A stretch of DNA of 64,000 nt, from NCBI GenBank assembly GCA_017569305.1, contig CP069418.1, positions 2,170,001-2,234,000 of the forward strand, in the 5' to 3' direction. Every line of letters begins with the position of its first letter. Position 1 is the first letter of the stretch. This DNA comes from Clostridiales bacterium FE2011. GTDB taxonomy: Bacteria > Bacillota > Clostridia > Christensenellales > Aristaeellaceae. The translations under genes were made by a program, and so were the position numbers. Shown piece by piece: positions 15,799 to 23,796 of the stretch. Below the pieces are notes generated by a model. It did not search any database, had not been told where the DNA came from, and was given only the letters and a program-made list of their open reading frames with translations.

Positions 15799-16326
15799 TC
15801 AGATTTCCACCGGAATGTCGGCCAGCAGGCTGTCGAAGAGTTCGGTGAATTCCTCGACGGACATTTTCGCCCCGACGTCCACGGAGACAACCTTTCCGGT
15901 CCGGTCCACGATCAGGGTGGTGGGGATGGCGTCACCCCTCATCTTATCCAGCAGCTTTTTCTCGTCCCGGCCGATGGAGAAGGTGAGACCGTATTCCTTC
16001 GCGAAGCTTTTGAGCACTTTTTCGGTATCGGTTTTCTCAATGCTCATGGCGATGACGTCCACCCGATCCGCGTATTTTTCCCAGGCTTCCTGGAGGAAGG
16101 GGAACTCCATGCAGCAGGGTCCGCACCAGGTGGCCCAGAAGTTGATTACCACCAGGTCATGGGTTTTCAGGGATTCAGACAGGGTAAAGTCCTCACCGGA
16201 GATGGTTTTCACCGTGAAATCCGGGAAGGTTTTCCCGTACATGGCTTCCGGATCCGCGTGGGCGCCGGAGACCATCAGGGTGAATACCATGACCAGTACC
16301 AGGGCGATGGTTGTCAGCTTCTTCAT
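15799..16326 (-). CDS. TlpA/ResA-type extracytoplasmic thioredoxin
   Basis: A 175-residue protein with an N-terminal signal sequence or anchor (residues 1-24) and a thioredoxin fold. The active site is W67-C-G-P-C71 and the cis-proline region is GDAIPTTLIVD. The INFWATWCGPCCMEFP pattern is typical of TlpA/ResA-like reductants that act outside the membrane in protein disulfide reduction or cytochrome maturation. No cytochrome genes are seen nearby. AGGAGGATAAAAAC precedes the start. An extra Cys follows the CxxC directly (CGPCC), which is unusual. Confidence 0.9.
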   Translation of the reverse strand: MKKLTTIALVLVMVFTLMVSGAHADPEAMYGKTFPDFTVKTISGEDFTLSESLKTHDLVVINFWATWCGPCCMEFPFLQEAWEKYADRVDVIAMSIEKTDTEKVLKSFAKEYGLTFSIGRDEKKLLDKMRGDAIPTTLIVDRTGKVVSVDVGAKMSVEEFTELFDSLLADIPVEI

Positions 16327-16344
16327 GTTTTTATCCTCCTCTGA

Positions 16345-16740
16345 TTATCTTCTTTCCATGGAACGGCCGACCGCCAGCTGGAAACCGTACTGTTCATACA
16401 GTCCGTGGGCGTCCCGGGTGAACAGGAAGCCGTGCAGGCCTGTGTACTCCGGCCGGGAAACGATGTGGGAAACTAGGGCTTTGCCCAGGCCGCTGCCCCG
16501 GTACTCCGGATCGATGATCACGTCGCAGAGATAGTAGGCGGTGGCGTGGTCGGTGATCACCCGGGCGAAACCGATGAGCTGGTCCGTGGTGTCGGTATAA
16601 ATGCCGAAGCAGTCAGACTCCCGGATGGATTTTTCAATGGTCTCCTCGGGCCGCTTGTCCGCCCAGTAGGTCATTCGCAAAAGCCGGACGATATCCTCCA
16701 GCTTCATTTCTTCCTTGTTGTCAGTAATCCGGTAGTTCAT
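16345..16740 (-). CDS. GNAT-family N-acetyltransferase
   Basis: A 131-residue acetyltransferase with LCDVIIDPEYRGSGLGKAL as the acetyl-CoA binding motif and a C-terminal YEQYGFQ segment. The start at 16740 follows AGGAGAAACAGAG. An open frame runs on to 16848 but enters a heptamer repeat. It lies upstream of the TlpA-like gene on the same strand (18 bases apart) and probably heads a three-gene operon. Confidence 0.85.
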   Translation of the reverse strand: MNYRITDNKEEMKLEDIVRLLRMTYWADKRPEETIEKSIRESDCFGIYTDTTDQLIGFARVITDHATAYYLCDVIIDPEYRGSGLGKALVSHIVSRPEYTGLHGFLFTRDAHGLYEQYGFQLAVGRSMERR

Positions 16741-16834
16741 GTCTCTGTTTCTCCTGAAAGGGTAATGCCTTTCTTTTTTCGATACGGCGAAGGAGAAGTC
16801 CTGCCGGCAACAGCAGGAACTGCTGGTGCCGGCA

Positions 16835-17037
16835 AATTCATAATTCACAATTCATAATTCATAATTATATATTGTTACGGCCTGGTTGGGTTAGTCTGGT
16901 GTGCCGGGATAAGCACAAAGGCTGTCATTCCGGGCGGAACGAACCCCAGGATGAACACTGTATTCGCAGCGGTTTATTCATATCATATGCGTTAGCGACA
17001 TACTCATTATGAATTATGAATTGTGAATTATGAATTA
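16835..17037. repeat. Heptamer arrays in inverted pair (family B)
   Basis: The left array (16835-16867) repeats the heptamer AATTCAT, with one AATTCAC unit. The right array (17006-17037) is its reverse complement, AATTATG units with one AATTGTG. The 138 bases between have no reading frame and no similarity to the other spacers, except a short TCATTCCGGGCGGAACGAA stretch. This accounts for the 338-base gap. Confidence 0.9.
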
Positions 17038-17078
17038 TTCAGTTATAATCCGGTTAAGTTTGATAGGGAGAATAATGT

Positions 17079-17393
17079 ATGGCGACACCGAATCAGAGAA
17101 TGTGGGCCCAGGCCCGGGACCGGCTGGCGGGGACGATTAAATCCCTCGGCTTTCCGGAAGAGTTCGCGGACCTGCTGGCAAAGCAGCTGGGAAGCCCCAA
17201 AGCCATCGACCGGATGACGGACTGGCTGTATCACGTCCGTCCCCGCAGTGTGGAAATGGTGGTGGATGAGATGCTGGCCATCTGCTCGGATATAGAAGCC
17301 TGGAAGAAGAAAAAGGAAAGCCAGGAAGCCCAGTGGGGCTATACCCGCTGGCTGAACAGCGAGACCCGGTGGAAAAATGAGGAAGAGGAATAA
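17079..17393 (+). CDS. Small conserved-looking soluble protein, unknown
   Basis: A 104-residue, largely helical, charged protein rich in Trp (five) and ending in a Glu run. No signal peptide or membrane span, and no family recognised. The ATG at 17079 follows ATAGGGAGAATAATGT, a fair ribosome-binding site. It ends two bases before the MFS transporter start, so it is likely translationally coupled to it. Confidence 0.65.
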   Translation: MATPNQRMWAQARDRLAGTIKSLGFPEEFADLLAKQLGSPKAIDRMTDWLYHVRPRSVEMVVDEMLAICSDIEAWKKKKESQEAQWGYTRWLNSETRWKNEEEE

Positions 17394-17395
17394 GC

Positions 17396-18580
17396 ATGGA
17401 AAAGAATTACCGGAAGACCCTGCTGGCGTGCTACCTGGGCTTTATCACCCAGGCGATTGCCGCCAATTTTGCGCCGCTTCTGTTCCTGAAGCTGCATACG
17501 GACTACGCGATTCCGCTGGGCCAGATTGCCCTGATCCCCACGGCCTTTTTCCTGACGCAGCTGCTGGTGGACGTGCTCTGCGCAAAGTTCGTGGACTCCA
17601 TCGGCTACCGGCGCAGTATTGTGATGTCCGAGGTCACCTCCTGCCTGGGCCTGGCAGGCCTGGCCTTTATCCCGGACCTGTTCGGGGACCCCTTCATCGG
17701 CATCCTGATCTGCGTGGTGATCTACGCTATCGGCAGCGGCCTGATCGAGGTCCTGGTGAGCCCCATCGTGGAGGCCTGTCCCTTTGACCATAAGGACGCG
17801 GTGATGAGCCTGCTGCACTCCTTCTACTGCTGGGGCTGCGTGGGCGTGATCCTGCTGTCCACGGCCTTTTTCGCGGTGTTCGGCATCGACAACTGGAAAT
17901 GGCTGGCCTGCATCTGGGCCCTGGTGCCGCTGTATAATATCTTCAACTTTGCCACCTGTCCCATTGAGCGGCTGACGGAGGAAGGTAAGGGCATGACCAT
18001 CCGCGGGCTGTTCAAACTGCGGATCTTCTGGATCGCCATTGTGCTGATGGTCTGCGCCGGGGCTTCCGAGCTGGCCATGGCCCAGTGGGCGTCCGCCTTC
18101 ACGGAGGCGGCCCTGGGCTTTTCCAAAACTGTGGGCGACCTGATCGGCCCCTGCCTGTTCGCCGTTACCATGGGTATCTGCCGGGTGATCTACGGGAAGT
18201 TCGGCCCGAAGATGGACCTGACAAAGTTCATGATCGGCTCCGGCGTCCTGTGCCTGTGCTGCTACCTGCTGGCCTGCCTGTCCTCCAGCCCGGTGCTGGG
18301 CCTGGTCGGGTGCGTATGCTGCGGTTTCTCCGTGGGCATCATGTGGCCGGGAACGATCAGCATTACATCGCCCCGGATTCCTACGGGCGGTACGGCGCTG
18401 TTTGCCCTGCTGGCCATGGCGGGCGACCTGGGCGGCGCCTTCGGCCCCAGCCTGGTGGGCACCGTGACACAGCAGGCCGGGGACAACCTGCAGACCGGCA
18501 TGCTGGCCGGAAGCATCTTCCCGCTGGTACTGATCATCGCGCTGGTGCTGCTGAACAGGAAAGCAAAGGAAAACAAATAA
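17396..18580 (+). CDS. MFS transporter
   Basis: A 394-residue protein with about 12 hydrophobic spans in two halves, joined by a charged loop around residues 185-205 (CPIERLTEEGKGMTIRG). A cytoplasmic loop between spans 2 and 3 carries VDSIGYRRSIV, a form of the MFS D-x-x-G-x-R-R motif. The C-terminal half has GFSVGIMWPGTISI. It most resembles sugar/fucose-type or uncharacterised MFS permeases; the substrate cannot be read. GAGGAAGAGGAATAAGC overlaps the end of the previous gene. A strong terminator follows. Confidence 0.85.
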   Translation: MEKNYRKTLLACYLGFITQAIAANFAPLLFLKLHTDYAIPLGQIALIPTAFFLTQLLVDVLCAKFVDSIGYRRSIVMSEVTSCLGLAGLAFIPDLFGDPFIGILICVVIYAIGSGLIEVLVSPIVEACPFDHKDAVMSLLHSFYCWGCVGVILLSTAFFAVFGIDNWKWLACIWALVPLYNIFNFATCPIERLTEEGKGMTIRGLFKLRIFWIAIVLMVCAGASELAMAQWASAFTEAALGFSKTVGDLIGPCLFAVTMGICRVIYGKFGPKMDLTKFMIGSGVLCLCCYLLACLSSSPVLGLVGCVCCGFSVGIMWPGTISITSPRIPTGGTALFALLAMAGDLGGAFGPSLVGTVTQQAGDNLQTGMLAGSIFPLVLIIALVLLNRKAKENK

Positions 18581-18590
18581 AGTCAAAGAC

Positions 18591-18626
18591 GGACGATGAG
18601 AGTTTTCTCATCGTCCTTTTTTGTTG
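18591..18626 (+). terminator. Terminator of the MFS gene
   Basis: GGACGATGAGA/TCTCATCGTCC stem followed by TTTTTTGTTG. Confidence 0.9.
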
Positions 18627-18657
18627 TTGACTTAGAGTATACTCCAATGTGTAGTAT
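18627..18657 (+). promoter_or_regulatory. MerR-type promoter with 19-bp spacer
   Basis: TTGACT (18627-18632) and TAGTAT (18652-18657) are 19 bases apart, too far for normal sigma-A contact. The spacer carries a near-palindrome TTAGAGTATACTCCAA (18632-18647). Long spacers with a central palindrome are the hallmark of MerR-family activation. It would control the rubredoxin/rubrerythrin operon. No MerR gene is in the window. Confidence 0.65.
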
Positions 18658-18712
18658 GGAACTGTGAGAAAAAGCTGCGGAATAAGAAATGACGAAAGGG
18701 AGTGAGGATTAG

Positions 18713-19342
18713 ATGAGGTATATCTGTTCCGTCTGCGGCTATGTATATGACGAGGCAAAAGAGAAAATCCCCTGGGCGGAGCTGCCGGAGGACTGGAAAT
18801 GTCCCCTGTGCGGCGCGGCCAAGTCGGACTTTGTGCCGGAAGGACAAGCTTCCGGCAGCGCGGAAGCGGCTGCCCCGGCGGCTGAAACCGAGCTGAAGCC
18901 GCTGACGGCTGCAGAGGTCAGCGCCCTGTGCTCCAACCTGGCCAAGGGCTGCGAAAAGCAGTACAAGGCGGAGCTGGCGGAAGCCTTTACCGGCCTGGCG
19001 GCCTGGTTTGGCGGCCAGGAGCGGACGGTGACGGACGCGTCCTTTGAAAAGCTGCTGGAGAAGGTGAATGCCGACCTGGAATCCGGCTTCCCGGCGGTGA
19101 ACGCCGTTTCCCGCCAGGAGGGAGACCGGGGCGCGCTGCGGGCCCTCACCTGGAGCGAGAAGGTGACGCGCATCCTCAAGTCCCTGCTGACCCGGTACGC
19201 GCAGGAGGGAGAGGCGATGCTGGCGGATACGCAGGTGTACGTCTGCACAATCTGCGGCTTCGTCTATGTGGGGAATGATCTTCCCGACGTCTGCCCGGTC
19301 TGCAAGGTGCCGAACTTCAAATTTGAAAAGATCGGAGGGTAA
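18713..19342 (+). CDS. Protein with two rubredoxin domains
   Basis: A 209-residue protein. The N terminus is a complete rubredoxin ([10 protein letters not shown] ... [13 protein letters not shown], residues 4-43). After an Ala/Glu linker comes a helical domain (about 60-170), then a short rubrerythrin-type rubredoxin ([23 protein letters not shown]). Both iron sites have all four Cys. It should act as an electron carrier in reduction of oxygen or peroxide together with the next gene, whose start is four bases after its stop. GAAAGGGAGTG precedes the ATG. The middle helical domain is not recognised. Confidence 0.85.
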   Translation: MRYICSVCGYVYDEAKEKIPWAELPEDWKCPLCGAAKSDFVPEGQASGSAEAAAPAAETELKPLTAAEVSALCSNLAKGCEKQYKAELAEAFTGLAAWFGGQERTVTDASFEKLLEKVNADLESGFPAVNAVSRQEGDRGALRALTWSEKVTRILKSLLTRYAQEGEAMLADTQVYVCTICGFVYVGNDLPDVCPVCKVPNFKFEKIGG

Positions 19343-19345
19343 GCG

Positions 19346-20500
19346 ATGAGTGATCGGATAGCGGTCCGGAACGTCCGGAAATGCGAAAAAGACTGCCTGT
19401 GCCTCTACGTCTGCCCTACCGGCGCGTCGGACACGGAAAACAGCGTGATTGACGCTGAAAAGTGCATCGGCTGCGGCGCCTGCGCGGACGCCTGCCCGGC
19501 CGGAGCCATCAGCATGGTGCCGAAGGAGTACCCGCCGCAGCAGGAAAAGAAGGAAGCGGTGATCGCGGCGCTCCGGGGCCTGGTTTCATCCAAGTCGGAG
19601 CAGGAGCAGCTGGCGGCCCTGCTGCCCGGAAAGCTGGCAAAGGCACTGGAGAAATCCAACCGCATCATGGCGGAGGATCTGCTGCGGGAGGCAGGCTATA
19701 TGCTGCCCCAGAGCGGCAATGTGAAGCAGTTCCTGCAGGAGCTGCTGTCCCGGGAAGGGGACGGCTTCCCCGTGGAGGCGGTGAAAACGCTGCTGGCGAA
19801 ACTGCCGTTCAATGAATCTGATCATAAAAAGGAGGATACAAAAATGGAAAAATGGAAATGCCCGATCTGCGGATACGTACATGAAGGACCCCTGCCGGAA
19901 GGATTCACCTGCCCGGTGTGCAAACAGCCCGGCTCTGTGTTTGTGAAGGTGGAAGCGGCGAAGAGCAACCCCTACGCGGGCACGCAGACTGAGAAGAACC
20001 TGGAAGCGGCTTTTGCCGGTGAGTCCCAGGCCCGGAACAAATATACCTACTTCGCCTCCAAGGCAAAGAAGGAAGGCTTTGAACAGATTGCCGCCCTGTT
20101 CCTGCAGACCGCGGAGAACGAGAAGGAGCACGCGAAGATCTGGTTCAAGGAGCTGAACGGCATCGGCAGCACCGCCGAGAACCTGGCCGCCGCGGCGGAC
20201 GGGGAGAACTATGAGTGGACCGATATGTATGAAGGCTTCGCCGTGACCGCGGAGAAGGAAGGCTTTACCGAGCTGGCGGCCAAGTTCCGTATGGTGGCGG
20301 CCATCGAGAAGCACCATGAGGAGCGCTACCGCGCCCTGCTGCGGAATGTGGAAGCCCAGGAAGTCTTCGCCAGGAGCGAGGTTAAGGTCTGGGAATGCCG
20401 GAACTGCGGCCACATCGTGGTGGGCACCAAGGCACCGGAAATCTGCCCGGTCTGCGCCCATCCCCAGAGCTATTTCGAGATCCACGCGGAAAACTATTAA
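19346..20500 (+). CDS. Ferredoxin-domain / rubrerythrin fusion
   Basis: A 384-residue composite. Residues 1-60: a 4Fe-4S ferredoxin segment with one complete CxxCxxCxxxCP cluster ([12 protein letters not shown], from Cys40) and a second group of Cys at 13-23. Residues 60-155: a helical linker. Residues 167-384: a rubrerythrin with an N-terminal rubredoxin ([10 protein letters not shown]...CPVCKQP), a diiron ferritin-like domain ([24 protein letters not shown]) and a C-terminal rubredoxin ([10 protein letters not shown]...CPVCAHP). Rubrerythrins reduce hydrogen peroxide in anaerobes. A perfect AAGGAGG lies eight bases before the in-frame Met167, so a free rubrerythrin of 218 residues is likely also made. 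Confidence 0.9.
   Translation: MSDRIAVRNVRKCEKDCLCLYVCPTGASDTENSVIDAEKCIGCGACADACPAGAISMVPKEYPPQQEKKEAVIAALRGLVSSKSEQEQLAALLPGKLAKALEKSNRIMAEDLLREAGYMLPQSGNVKQFLQELLSREGDGFPVEAVKTLLAKLPFNESDHKKEDTKMEKWKCPICGYVHEGPLPEGFTCPVCKQPGSVFVKVEAAKSNPYAGTQTEKNLEAAFAGESQARNKYTYFASKAKKEGFEQIAALFLQTAENEKEHAKIWFKELNGIGSTAENLAAAADGENYEWTDMYEGFAVTAEKEGFTELAAKFRMVAAIEKHHEERYRALLRNVEAQEVFARSEVKVWECRNCGHIVVGTKAPEICPVCAHPQSYFEIHAENY
19829..19846 (+). promoter_or_regulatory. Internal ribosome-binding site for free rubrerythrin
   Basis: AAGGAGG (19829-19835), eight bases, then ATG (19844-19846), in frame with the upstream ferredoxin segment. It looks like a once-separate gene start whose preceding stop codon was lost. 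Confidence 0.75.
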
Positions 20501-20513
20501 TGAACCGGAAAGC

Positions 20514-20544
20514 GGCCGGGAGAGCATTCTCCCGGCCTTTATTT
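20514..20544 (+). terminator. Terminator of the rubrerythrin operon
   Basis: GGCCGGGAGA/TCTCCCGGCC stem followed by TTTATTT. Confidence 0.85.
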
Positions 20545-20575
20545 GTCCAAAATTCACTTTATGGAAGATTGAGGG

Positions 20576-20613
20576 TTGACATTTAAATTATATTTGATAA
20601 AATACAATTGTAT
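20576..20613 (+). promoter_or_regulatory. Promoter with palindromic operator for the peroxidase gene
   Basis: TTGACA (20576-20581) and TAAAAT (20598-20603) with a 16-base spacer. A perfect 12-base palindrome ATACAATTGTAT (20602-20613) overlaps the -10 edge and the expected +1, a good position for a repressor. It recalls TACAATT-type sites of OhrR/MarR proteins; that link is inference. Confidence 0.6.
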
Positions 20614-20636
20614 CAAAGATAGTGAAAGGAGCAATC

Positions 20637-21188
20637 ATGCTTATGAAGACTGTATATGATTTCACCGTGAAGGACCGGCAGGGACAGGCTGTCAGCCTGA
20701 AGGACTATGAGGGCAAGGTGCTGCTGATTGTGAACACGGCTACCGGCTGCGGTTTCACCCCGCACTACGAGCCCCTGGAAGCGATGTATAAGGAGCTGAA
20801 GGAGAAGGGCCTGGAGATCCTGGACTTCCCCTGCAACCAGTTTGCCAACCAGGCGCCCGGCAGCGAGGAGGAGATTCACCAGTTCTGCACCCTGAAGTAC
20901 GGCACCGATTTCCCGCAGTTCGCCAAGATTGACGTGAACGGGGAGAACGCTGATCCGCTGTTTGCTTTCCTGGCAACAGAAAAGCCCTTCGCCGGTTTCG
21001 GCAAAGGACTGAAGAACGCCGCCCTGAACAAGTTTGCCGATATGAACAATAAGTCCTTCGGCGACAAGGCGTATATCAAGTGGAACTTCACCAAGTTCCT
21101 GGTCAACCGGGAAGGTCAGGTCATCGCCCGGTTTGAGCCCACCACCGACATGAAAGATGTGAAAGCAGCGGTCGAAGCCGCACTGTGA
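20637..21188 (+). CDS. Glutathione-peroxidase-family thiol peroxidase
   Basis: A 183-residue thioredoxin-fold peroxidase. Cys38 in NTATGCGFTPHY is in the place of the selenocysteine/cysteine nucleophile. The Gln/Asn and Trp helpers are recognisable in FPCNQFANQAPGS and IKWNFTKFLV. Bacterial members normally use thioredoxin rather than glutathione to reduce peroxides. The ATG at 20637 is chosen (GAAAGGAGCAATC ahead); a GTG at 20622 and an ATG at 20643 are in frame too. A single-gene unit with a candidate peroxide-type operator, and it fits the oxidative-defence operon just upstream. Confidence 0.9.
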   Translation: MLMKTVYDFTVKDRQGQAVSLKDYEGKVLLIVNTATGCGFTPHYEPLEAMYKELKEKGLEILDFPCNQFANQAPGSEEEIHQFCTLKYGTDFPQFAKIDVNGENADPLFAFLATEKPFAGFGKGLKNAALNKFADMNNKSFGDKAYIKWNFTKFLVNREGQVIARFEPTTDMKDVKAAVEAAL

Positions 21189-21312
21189 TGCCAGCGTCCT
21201 CCGGACGTAGCAAGGGATTCCTCCATTACGGCTGCGCCTTCAGTCGGAATGACACAGAGCTGCAACGTGAATCATTATGAAGACTCACAGGCAGATTGGT
21301 TAATCAGAGTAA

Positions 21313-21346
21313 TAATTCTGAATTCTGAATTCATAATTCTGAATTA
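21313..21346. repeat. Heptamer array, AATTCTG variant (family B)
   Basis: Four to five units of AATTCTG with one AATTCAT. Its last three bases form the stop codon of azlD on the minus strand. A matching array of the same variant lies at 29963. Confidence 0.8.
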
Positions 21347-21664
21347 GAATACAAAGTGTATCAGTGCCATATAGCATACCGTGCCCGCCAGTATACTCAC
21401 CAGCACATTCCTTTTCCAGGCCTGCAGGAGAACCACCAGCAGGGCAGAGATCAGCTCCGGAACGCCGAAAGGCGCGGAGCTGATTTTTGTATCCTTGAGG
21501 CAGTAGATGACCAGCATGCCGATGATGGCCGGGGGAAGCACCTTGCCCAGGTAGGCAATATAATCCGGGGTCTTCTTCCGGAAGACCAGGAAGGGAAGCG
21601 CCCGCAGCAGGATGGTGACCAGGGACATGACCGCCACCAGGACGGCGGAATGGGAGACGCTCAT
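21344..21664 (-). CDS. azlD: AzlD-type branched-chain amino acid exporter subunit
   Basis: A 106-residue protein with four hydrophobic segments. The conserved N-terminal pattern (VTILLRALPFLVF) and the internal LPPAIIGMLVIYCLKD stretch match the AzlD/YgaH family. With AzlC it forms an exporter of branched-chain amino acids or related compounds. It starts inside the end of azlC (ATGA overlap at 21661-21664), which fixes the start against a longer frame to 21832. The stop codon is supplied by the adjoining heptamer array. Confidence 0.85.
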   Translation of the reverse strand: MSVSHSAVLVAVMSLVTILLRALPFLVFRKKTPDYIAYLGKVLPPAIIGMLVIYCLKDTKISSAPFGVPELISALLVVLLQAWKRNVLVSILAGTVCYMALIHFVF

Positions 21665-22353
21665 TCGCTCACCTTCCTTCCGGCGGAGATGGTGCTCCTG
21701 AACAGGGTCAGCAGCAGGGTGATCAGGCACATGGCGGGAATGAGGAAGCCTTCCGGCCCGAAGACCAGCAGGCACAGCAGGGTGCCCAGCAGGCCGGTGA
21801 GGGCAGGCAGATGATCCTTTGTTTCGATCCACTGCTCCGTGAAGGACGCGATGAACAGGGCGGTCATGGAGAACTCTACGCCCGCGGCGGAGAAGGGGAG
21901 CACGCTGCCTGCCAGGCTGCCCAGGACGCTGCCCAGCACCCAGTAGGACTGGTTAAAGAGGGAAACCAGGAAGCGGAACCGGTGCGGATCCATGCCCTCC
22001 GGCACCTGGCCGTCACACAGGAGGGAATAGGTTTCATCCGTAAGGGCAAAAATGAGATATGGCTTGTACCGTCCGGCGTCTTTGTAGTGGCCGAACATGG
22101 AAATGCTGTAGAACAGGTGCCGGGCGTTGACCATGATCGTGGTAAGAATCACGGTGAGCACAGAGGCGCCGCCAGCCAGCAGGCCGACGCCCACAAACTG
22201 CATGGAGCCGGCAAACATCAGCAGGCTCATGGCAAAGGCCCAGGGCAGGCCGTACCCGTTGTTCCAGGCGAGGATGCCGAAGCCGGTACCCAGGATGAGG
22301 TATCCTCCCATCACCGGCAGGGATTTGATAAAAGCGGCTCTGACTGTTTTCAT
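21661..22353 (-). CDS. azlC: AzlC-type branched-chain amino acid exporter subunit
   Basis: A 230-residue membrane protein with about seven spans. Family marks are the early ILGTGFGILAWNNGY loop, AGSMQFVGVGLLAGG, VNARHLFYSISM and LTDETYSLL. It partners with AzlD, overlapping by four bases. The ribosome-binding site (GAAAGGAACC) is rather distant. A MerR-type promoter with a 19-base spacer lies at 22411-22441, so an inducing small molecule probably controls export. Confidence 0.9.
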   Translation of the reverse strand: MKTVRAAFIKSLPVMGGYLILGTGFGILAWNNGYGLPWAFAMSLLMFAGSMQFVGVGLLAGGASVLTVILTTIMVNARHLFYSISMFGHYKDAGRYKPYLIFALTDETYSLLCDGQVPEGMDPHRFRFLVSLFNQSYWVLGSVLGSLAGSVLPFSAAGVEFSMTALFIASFTEQWIETKDHLPALTGLLGTLLCLLVFGPEGFLIPAMCLITLLLTLFRSTISAGRKVSE

Positions 22354-22410
22354 CCGAAGGTCAGGTTCCTTTCGGCGGAGGGCTGCTGCCCGTTCCGCGT
22401 TTTCCTTCCT

Positions 22411-22441
22411 ATGCTATGCCTTGAAGTGTACTCCATGTCAA
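22411..22441 (-). promoter_or_regulatory. MerR-type promoter of azlCD
   Basis: On the minus strand TTGACA and TAGCAT are separated by 19 bases, with a near-palindrome TGGAGTACACTTCA inside the spacer. The arrangement and the GGAGT-type half-sites match the site at 18627. Confidence 0.65.
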
Positions 22442-22563
22442 GTTTTTGTTCTGCACGAAAAACGACGCAAAAAATGAAGGGCGGCCGGTCAAAAAATGGA
22501 AAGCGGCGGGAGGGAACGGTTTGGTATACTTTTCCCGGAAACCAAAGAAGGGGGGAAGAGAAG

Positions 22564-23280
22564 ATGGCACAGACAGTATTGATTACCGGCACGGGCAGGC
22601 CTTATGCCCTTGGATTCAATATGGTGAGGCGTTACCTGGAGCACGGGGATACCGTGTTTGCTTCCATCCGCCGCCCGTCGGAAGCCCTGGAGGCACTGCG
22701 GGAGGAATATCCGGAGCAGCTGCATATCCTGACCATGGACATCGCGGTGACGGAATCCGTGAACGCCGCGGCTGCGGAAGCGGAGAAGCTGACGGATCAC
22801 CTGGACCTGATCATCAACAACGCCACGACGGCTTCCGCGGATACCATGAAGGAGCTGCCGGACTTTGACCTGGACCTGATCGCCCCGGCGGTGAACGTGG
22901 GCGCGGTGGGCCCGATCCGGGTGCTGAAAGCCTTCCTGCCGCTGCTGAAGAAGAGCGCGATCGGCGGGCTGGTGGTGAACATCTCCTCCGAGGCAGGCAG
23001 CATCGGCAAGTGCTACCGGACCTTCTACCTGGATTACGGCACGGAGAAGGCCGCCCTGAATATGCTGACCATGACCGTGCATAACTATTTCAAGAACGAG
23101 CCGAACCTGAACATCATCTGCATTCATCCCGGCTGGATCCGGACGAACCCGGGCAACACTGAGGCGCCACTGGATCCCTATGAGCACGCGGAGACCCTGC
23201 GGAACCTGTTTGAAACCAAACGGCATGACAAGGAAGGCCCGGTATTCGTCACCTATGAAGGCGTACCTTATCCCTGGTAA
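22564..23280 (+). CDS. Short-chain dehydrogenase/reductase
   Basis: A 238-residue SDR. The nucleotide loop is TGTGRPYALGF (a variant of TGxxxGxG), the structural NNA is INNA (residues 84-87), and the active site is Ser141/142 with Y158-x-x-x-K162 (YGTEK). Substrate and cofactor are not evident. GGGGGGAAGAGAAG precedes the ATG at 22564; the long open frame to the left is non-coding. It heads a compact operon with the VOC protein and an aldo-keto reductase, which suggests carbonyl-compound metabolism or detoxification. Confidence 0.85.
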   Translation: MAQTVLITGTGRPYALGFNMVRRYLEHGDTVFASIRRPSEALEALREEYPEQLHILTMDIAVTESVNAAAAEAEKLTDHLDLIINNATTASADTMKELPDFDLDLIAPAVNVGAVGPIRVLKAFLPLLKKSAIGGLVVNISSEAGSIGKCYRTFYLDYGTEKAALNMLTMTVHNYFKNEPNLNIICIHPGWIRTNPGNTEAPLDPYEHAETLRNLFETKRHDKEGPVFVTYEGVPYPW

Positions 23281-23304
23281 AAATATAAAACGGAGGAACA
23301 GAAA

Positions 23305-23796
23305 ATGGCCGGTGTTGTTGGAACCCATCTGGTAGCCCAGGTTGGATTTATCGTTAAGGATATTGAGGAAACGAAGAGAAAGTGGGCGGAATTCCTCGGC
23401 GTGGACGTGCCGGAGACCCAGCCCTGCGGCGATTATGAGGTCATGCAGACCGTCTTTGAGGGAAAGCCTGCACCGAAGGCGAATTCCCTGCTGGCGTTCA
23501 TCGACGTGAACCCCGGCCTGCAGATTGAGCTGATCCAGCCCAACGAGGAGCCGTCCACCTGGCGGAACTTCCTGAACGAGCATGGCGAAGGCATGCACCA
23601 CCTGGCCTTCCAGGTGAAGGACTCCGCCGCGCAGGTGGCCAATGCTGAGGCGGCTGGCCTGCGGCTGGTGCAGCACGGAACCTACGGGGACGGAAACGGG
23701 GAGTATAATTACCTGGAAGCCCCGGACCTGAAATGCATTATTGAACTGCTGGAAAGCTACGCGCCCGGGGACAGCCGGAGGAGGGAAGTAAAATGA
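23305..23796 (+). CDS. VOC (glyoxalase/epimerase-like) protein
   Basis: A 163-residue protein with two beta-alpha-beta-beta-beta modules. The metal ligands are probably His8, Glu74 (QIELIQP), His98 (GMHHLAF) and Glu147 (CIIELLE), as in methylmalonyl-CoA epimerase and glyoxalase I. Length and sequence resemble the epimerase-like branch. ACGGAGGAACAG precedes the start. It overlaps the aldo-keto reductase by four bases and follows the SDR by 24. Confidence 0.8.
   Translation: MAGVVGTHLVAQVGFIVKDIEETKRKWAEFLGVDVPETQPCGDYEVMQTVFEGKPAPKANSLLAFIDVNPGLQIELIQPNEEPSTWRNFLNEHGEGMHHLAFQVKDSAAQVANAEAAGLRLVQHGTYGDGNGEYNYLEAPDLKCIIELLESYAPGDSRRREVK

Noticed and set aside
16835..17037. IS or transposon with terminal inverted repeats
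   Set aside because: The ends are period-7 tandem repeats, the interior differs each time, and no transposase or target duplication is visible. Kept as a repeat family of unknown origin.
17339..18586. A 415-codon open frame antisense to the MFS gene
   Set aside because: Gln/His/Gly-rich shadow of a clear membrane transporter gene.
21811..22563. Long upstream extension of the SDR frame at 22564
   Set aside because: It runs antisense through azlC and has no start signal; the SDR fold begins at 22564, which has a good ribosome-binding site.
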